NCBI RefSeq assembly: GCF_000282995.1
Contig: NZ_ALEE01000662.1
Coordinates: 1 to 8,000 of the forward strand
Origin: Melaminivora alkalimesophila
GTDB taxonomy: Bacteria; Pseudomonadota; Gammaproteobacteria; Burkholderiales; Burkholderiaceae_C
Direction of reading: 5' to 3'
DNA length: 8,000 nt
Every line of letters starts with the position of its first letter. Within the stretch, counting starts at the first letter, position 1. Both the position numbers and the translations under genes were made by a program. The notes below the pieces were generated by a model. That model worked only from the letters and a program-made list of their open reading frames with translations. It had not been told where the DNA came from and searched no databases. This document shows positions 5,151 through 8,000 of the stretch, one piece after another.

Positions 5151-6521
5151 GTGAACACCAACCCCCTGATTGCCTTCATGCGCCGCGCACTCGTGCTGCT
5201 GGCGCTGCTGCAGCTGCCTTCGGCGTGGGCGCTGCTGCCCATTGAGCACTGGAGTGAGGCGAACGGCGCCCGCGTCTGGCTGGTGCACAGCCCGGCCATT
5301 CCGATGGTCGACGTGCAGGTGGACTTCGACGCGGGAACGCGCCGCGACCCGGCGGCGCAGGCCGGCCTGGCGAGCGCCTTCGCGCTGATGAGCAGCAAGG
5401 GCGTGCGCGCGGGCGGCCCGGACGAGCCCGCCATGGACGAGAACGACCTGGGGGAGGCCTGGGCCGACCTGGGGGCCGCCTTCGACGCCGGTGCCGAGCG
5501 CGACGCGCTGGCGTTCTCGCTGCGCTCGCTCACCGAGCCGGACTTGCTGGCGCGCGCAGTGCGGCTGGCGGCGCGCCAGCTCGGCGATTCGGAGTTTGCC
5601 AACTCCGTGTGGCAGCGCGAGCGGGCACGCTGGCAGGCTGCCATCCGGGAAGCCGATACCCGCCCCGGCACGGCGGCGGTCAAGGCCTTTCACCGCGCGG
5701 TGTTCGGCGAGCATCCGTATGGCCAGTTCGCCACCGCCGAGACGCTGGAGCGCATCGACGTGGCAGACCTGCGGGCCTTCCAGGCACGCTATCTGCTGCC
5801 CTGCCGCGCGCGCGTGGCGATCGTCGGCGCGGTGGACCGCGCCCAGGCCCAGGCCCTCGTGCAGGCGCTGCTCGCGCGCCTGCCGGACACCCGCCCGCAG
5901 GACTGCGCGCCGCTGCCGGAGCTGCCGCAGGTGCAGCCGCTCGCCCAGGGCCACCAGATCGACATCCCCTTCGCTTCGGCGCAGGCGCACGTGCTGATCG
6001 GCCAGCCGGGCTTCGCACGGCGCGACCCGGACTTCCTGGCGCTGCTGGTGGGCAACCACATCCTGGGCGGAGGGGGCTTCACCTCGCGCCTGACCACCGA
6101 GGTGCGCGAGAAGCGCGGGCTCACCTACGGCGTGTACAGCCAGTTCTCTCCCGGCCTGCAGGCCGGCGCCTTTGCCGTGGGGCTGCAGACGCGGCCGGAC
6201 CAGGCGCTGCAGGCGACGCAGCTCAGCCGCGAGGTGCTCGAGCGGTTCGTTGCCGAGGGGCCCACCGAGGCCGAGCTGCGCGCCGCCAAGGACAACCTGG
6301 TGGGCGGCTTTGCGCTGCGCATCGACAGCAACCGGAAACTGCTGGCCAATGTGGTCAACATCGCCTGGAACGACCTGCCGCTGGACTACCTGGAACACTG
6401 GACGGAGCGCGTGGAGGCACTCACCGTGGCGGATATCCGCGCGGCGCTGCAGCGCAAGCTGCAGCCCGACCGGATGGTCACGGTCACCGTCGGGGCGCAG
6501 CCGGCTGCGGGCCGGCCATGA
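5151..6521 (+). CDS. Exported M16-family peptidase-like protein without the zinc motif, probable partner subunit
   Basis: This 456-residue M16 homologue starts at GTG 5151, chosen because AAGAGGA lies 5 nt upstream; a TTG at 5133 in the same frame is less likely. A signal segment follows (MRRALVLLALLQLPSAWA, residues 10-27). Where the neighbour has HVLEH, this protein has SAFAL (75-79), and by eye the third zinc ligand is also replaced by Ala, so it should not bind zinc. The C-terminal half keeps GNHILGGGGFTSRL and VREKRGLTYGVYS, with Arg319 and Tyr326 at the spacing of the substrate-binding R/Y pair of pitrilysin-type enzymes. It therefore complements the upstream gene, as in known heterodimeric bacterial M16 enzymes with one zinc subunit and one R/Y subunit. 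Its stop overlaps the rsmD start (ATGA at 6518-6521). Confidence 0.92.
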   Translation: MNTNPLIAFMRRALVLLALLQLPSAWALLPIEHWSEANGARVWLVHSPAIPMVDVQVDFDAGTRRDPAAQAGLASAFALMSSKGVRAGGPDEPAMDENDLGEAWADLGAAFDAGAERDALAFSLRSLTEPDLLARAVRLAARQLGDSEFANSVWQRERARWQAAIREADTRPGTAAVKAFHRAVFGEHPYGQFATAETLERIDVADLRAFQARYLLPCRARVAIVGAVDRAQAQALVQALLARLPDTRPQDCAPLPELPQVQPLAQGHQIDIPFASAQAHVLIGQPGFARRDPDFLALLVGNHILGGGGFTSRLTTEVREKRGLTYGVYSQFSPGLQAGAFAVGLQTRPDQALQATQLSREVLERFVAEGPTEAELRAAKDNLVGGFALRIDSNRKLLANVVNIAWNDLPLDYLEHWTERVEALTVADIRAALQRKLQPDRMVTVTVGAQPAAGRP

Positions 6522-7144
6522 GCGGGCGGACGCGCCGGGCCACGGCGGCCCCCCGCGCACCGCGCGCTCCCGCGCAGGCGCCGGGCGAGGTGCGCATCAT
6601 CGGCGGCCAGTGGAAGCGCAGGCGCCTGCCCGTGCCTGACCGGCCGGGCCTGCGCCCGACGCCCGACCGGGTGCGCGAGACCTTGTTCAACTGGCTGGGC
6701 CAGGACCTCACGGGCTGGCACTGCCTGGACGCCTTCGCCGGGACCGGGGCGCTGGGCCTGGAGGCCGCCTCGCGCGGCGCGGCGCCGGTGCTGCTGGTCG
6801 AGCAGGACGCGGGCCTGGCGGCGGCGCTCGTGCGCACGGCAGAGCGCCTGGGCGCCGCGCAGGTGCGCGTGCAGCGCGGCGACGGGCTGGCGGCGTTGCG
6901 CACCGCCGTGCCGGGCAGCCTGCACCTGGTGCTGCTCGACCCACCGTTCGGGCAGGAGGCCTGCTTCGAGCCGGCGCTGCAGGCGGCAGCCCGCGCCCTC
7001 GCGCCCGACGGCTTTGCCTACCTGGAGGCGCCGCGGCGCTGGAGCGAGGACGCGCTCGCTGCGCTCGGCCTGGCCGTGCACCGCCACCTCAAGGCGGGCG
7101 CCGTGCATGCCCACCTGCTGCGCCCTGCCGGGCGGGCTGCATAA
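6518..7144 (+). CDS. rsmD: 16S rRNA (guanine(966)-N2)-methyltransferase RsmD
   Basis: RsmD uses S-adenosylmethionine to methylate N2 of G966 of 16S rRNA during 30S assembly. The protein has 208 residues, near the usual 190-200, with an extra basic Ala/Pro/Arg-rich lead of about 22 residues. Family blocks in order are VRIIGGQWKRRRLPVP (25-40), the RPTPDRVRETLFNWL segment (46-60), the SAM-binding motif DAFAGTGALGLEAASRG (71-87), the acidic residue of VEQD (94-97), and the catalytic DPPF (141-144). The start ATG at 6518 shares an ATGA overlap with the preceding stop. No Shine-Dalgarno sequence is obvious, so translation is probably coupled to the M16 gene. The frame is open far upstream (to 5609), but that part lies inside the second M16 gene and does not resemble RsmD. 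Confidence 0.95.
   Translation: MSGRTRRATAAPRAPRAPAQAPGEVRIIGGQWKRRRLPVPDRPGLRPTPDRVRETLFNWLGQDLTGWHCLDAFAGTGALGLEAASRGAAPVLLVEQDAGLAAALVRTAERLGAAQVRVQRGDGLAALRTAVPGSLHLVLLDPPFGQEACFEPALQAAARALAPDGFAYLEAPRRWSEDALAALGLAVHRHLKAGAVHAHLLRPAGRAA
7139..7144 (+). promoter_or_regulatory. Candidate -10 element for coaD
   Basis: CATAAT overlaps the rsmD stop codon and matches the sigma-70 -10 consensus at 5 of 6 bases. It would start transcription near 7151 and give a leader of about 26 nt for coaD. No convincing -35 is present, so coaD may equally be read through from rsmD, whose stop lies 32 bp upstream. Confidence 0.35.
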
Positions 7145-7176
7145 TCCCCGCATCCCGGCACCCTACTGTCACCGCC

Positions 7177-7665
7177 ATGCCGCACGTGCTTGCCGTCTAT
7201 CCCGGCACTTTCGATCCGATCACGCTCGGCCACGAGGACGTGGTGCACCGCGCCGCCCAGCTGTTCGACGAGCTGATCGTCGCCGTGGCGGCCGGGCACC
7301 ACAAGAAGACCCTGTTCAGCCTGGACGAGCGCATCGCCATGGTGCGCCACGCCGTGCGCGGCTACCCGCAGGTACGGGTGGAGAGTTTTTCTGGCCTGAT
7401 GCGCGATTTCATCGTCGCGCGCGGCGCCAAGGCCATGGTGCGCGGGCTGCGCGCCGTGACCGATTTCGACTACGAGTTCCAGCTCGCCGGCATGAACCGC
7501 CACCTCATGCCGGAGGTCGAGACGGTGTTCCTCACGCCCAGCGACAAGTTCCAGTTCATCAGCAGCACCTTCGTGCGCGAGATCGCCTCCCTTGGCGGAG
7601 AGGTCGACAAGTTCGTCTCGCCGGAGGTAGAAGACGCCCTGCGCGTGCGGCTGCGGCGCGGCTGA
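7177..7665 (+). CDS. coaD: Phosphopantetheine adenylyltransferase CoaD
   Basis: CoaD catalyses the penultimate step of coenzyme A synthesis: 4'-phosphopantetheine plus ATP gives dephospho-CoA and pyrophosphate. It is a hexamer in E. coli. The 162 residues match the family (E. coli 159). The nucleotidyltransferase motif YPGTFDPITLGH (8-19) contains the TxxH-type residues Thr11 and His19. Lys43 (HKK), Arg89 and Arg92 in RGLRAV, MNRHLMPE (106-113) and ISSTFVRE (128-135) correspond to substrate- and ATP-binding residues of E. coli CoaD. The ATG at 7177 aligns with the family start. There is no clear Shine-Dalgarno sequence. The gene follows rsmD in the same direction, and the next gene on the right is convergent. 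Confidence 0.97.
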   Translation: MPHVLAVYPGTFDPITLGHEDVVHRAAQLFDELIVAVAAGHHKKTLFSLDERIAMVRHAVRGYPQVRVESFSGLMRDFIVARGAKAMVRGLRAVTDFDYEFQLAGMNRHLMPEVETVFLTPSDKFQFISSTFVREIASLGGEVDKFVSPEVEDALRVRLRRG

Positions 7666-7671
7666 ACGCCG

Positions 7672-7697
7672 TGCCCGCTGCAGCTGTGCGGCGGGCA
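7672..7697 (+). other. Short inverted repeat after coaD
   Basis: TGCCCGC (7672-7678) and GCGGGCA (7691-7697) form a perfect 7-bp stem around a 12-nt loop, starting 6 nt after the coaD stop. It lacks a downstream T-run on the + strand, so it is at most a weak or Rho-assisted end for coaD. Confidence 0.3.
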
Positions 7698-7702
7698 GGC
7701 AC

Positions 7703-7725
7703 AAAAACGCCGCCCGAAGGCGGCG
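7703..7725 (-). terminator. Rho-independent terminator of the BON-domain gene
   Basis: On the minus strand CGCCGCC, the tetraloop TTCG and GGCGGCG form a 7-bp GC stem (7725-7708), directly followed by five T residues (7707-7703). This is a textbook intrinsic terminator, 21 bp after the stop of the minus-strand gene. Read from the + strand it has no U-tract, so it should act mainly for the BON gene. Confidence 0.9.
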
Positions 7726-7746
7726 CTCCTGCAAGGCGCGCTTCCC

Positions 7747-8000
7747 TCAGGGGCGCACCACGATGCTGTTGCGCACGTTGCGCACATGCTTGGTGTTGCG
7801 CGCGATGGCTTCGGCGCGGTCCTTCTCGGCCTGGGACTTGGCGAAGCCCGAGAGCTGCACCGTGCCGTTGAGCGTCTCCACGCTGATCGAGGTGGCGGCA
7901 ACGGTCTTGTCCTCGGCCATCTTGGCCTTGATGGCGGTGGTGATGCCTGCGTCGTCGACGTATTCGCCGACGGTCTGCTGCTGGCGGGCCACCGAGCAGC
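7747..8000 (-). CDS. BON-domain lipoprotein (OsmY-like), N-terminus cut by window edge
   Basis: The minus-strand frame runs from the right edge to a TGA at 7749-7747. It shows about 84 residues, almost all one BON domain: VDDAGITTAIKAKMAED, then ISVETLNGTVQLSGFAKSQAEKDRAEAIA, and the closing VRNVRNSIVVRP. BON domains occur in periplasmic or outer-membrane proteins such as OsmY and are thought to bind phospholipid or stabilise envelopes under stress. A GTG at 7992 could be taken as a start, but the frame stays open upstream and reads Cys-Ser-Val-Ala-Arg, with the codon before Cys ending in GC (Gly or Ser possible). That looks like the end of a lipobox, so the real start and lipoprotein signal peptide should lie beyond the window. 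The gene is convergent with coaD and has its own terminator. Confidence 0.85.
   Translation of the reverse strand, partial: CSVARQQQTVGEYVDDAGITTAIKAKMAEDKTVAATSISVETLNGTVQLSGFAKSQAEKDRAEAIARNTKHVRNVRNSIVVRP

Noticed and set aside
5609..6517. Possible long N-terminal extension or fusion of RsmD
   Set aside because: The rsmD frame is open upstream because of the GC bias, but the sequence inside the second M16 gene is shadow-like. RsmD homology begins only after 6518, where the ATGA overlap gives a natural start.
3480..6560. Minus-strand open frame of 1026 codons opposite the M16 genes
   Set aside because: It is rich in Arg, His, Gln, Gly and Ala, as expected for the antisense of GC-rich genes. 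It shows no recognisable domain and covers two well-supported M16 genes.
1..8000. CRISPR array, insertion sequence, tRNA or rRNA
   Set aside because: I looked for regularly spaced repeats, transposase motifs, terminal repeats and tRNA-like arms in the intergenic stretches and saw none. The window is almost fully occupied by core genes.

Overview
The window comes from a very GC-rich betaproteobacterial chromosome, most likely order Burkholderiales and family Comamonadaceae. That placement is an inference from the third-position G/C bias, a Bug/TctC-type solute-binding protein, the sequence of the sigma-32 protein, and the ftsY / M16 pair / rsmD / coaD layout. The content is mostly core housekeeping. 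I see no phage, insertion sequence, CRISPR array, tRNA or rRNA.

Layout from left to right. (1) Positions 1-918, minus strand: a tripartite-tricarboxylate-type periplasmic binding protein whose C-terminal end lies beyond the left edge. (2) Positions 919-1052: an intergenic stretch with a perfect 19-bp hairpin that probably ends rpoH transcription. (3) Positions 1053-1991, minus strand: rpoH, the heat-shock sigma factor. (4) Positions 1992-2137: the divergent rpoH/cutA control region, which contains a perfect CIRCE operator (HrcA target). (5) Positions 2138-2482, plus strand: cutA. (6) Positions 2488-3636, minus strand: ftsY, convergent with cutA. (7) Positions 3666-7144, plus strand: a tight cluster of two M16-family peptidase-like genes and rsmD, with a 21-bp gap and then an ATGA overlap. 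coaD follows at 7177-7665 with a possible promoter of its own. (8) Positions 7708-7725: a strong intrinsic terminator serving the minus-strand gene that follows. (9) Positions 7747-8000, minus strand: a BON-domain lipoprotein cut at its N-terminus by the right edge.

How the genes relate. FtsY delivers ribosomes making membrane proteins to the translocon. RsmD methylates 16S rRNA, and CoaD makes dephospho-CoA. These genes are linked by neighbourhood rather than by pathway. The two M16 proteins look like one enzyme split over two subunits: the first carries the zinc motif HxxEH but no R/Y substrate-binding pair, and the second has lost the zinc motif but keeps the R/Y pair. Both carry export signals, so the complex should act in the periplasm.

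The most notable regulatory signal is the CIRCE operator directly in front of rpoH. It would place the sigma-32 regulon under the HrcA repressor and join two heat-shock circuits. I did not find a convincing undescribed system. The best leads are the CIRCE-rpoH wiring, the split M16 pair, and the face-to-face -10 elements squeezed into the 29-bp gap between ftsY and the first M16 gene.
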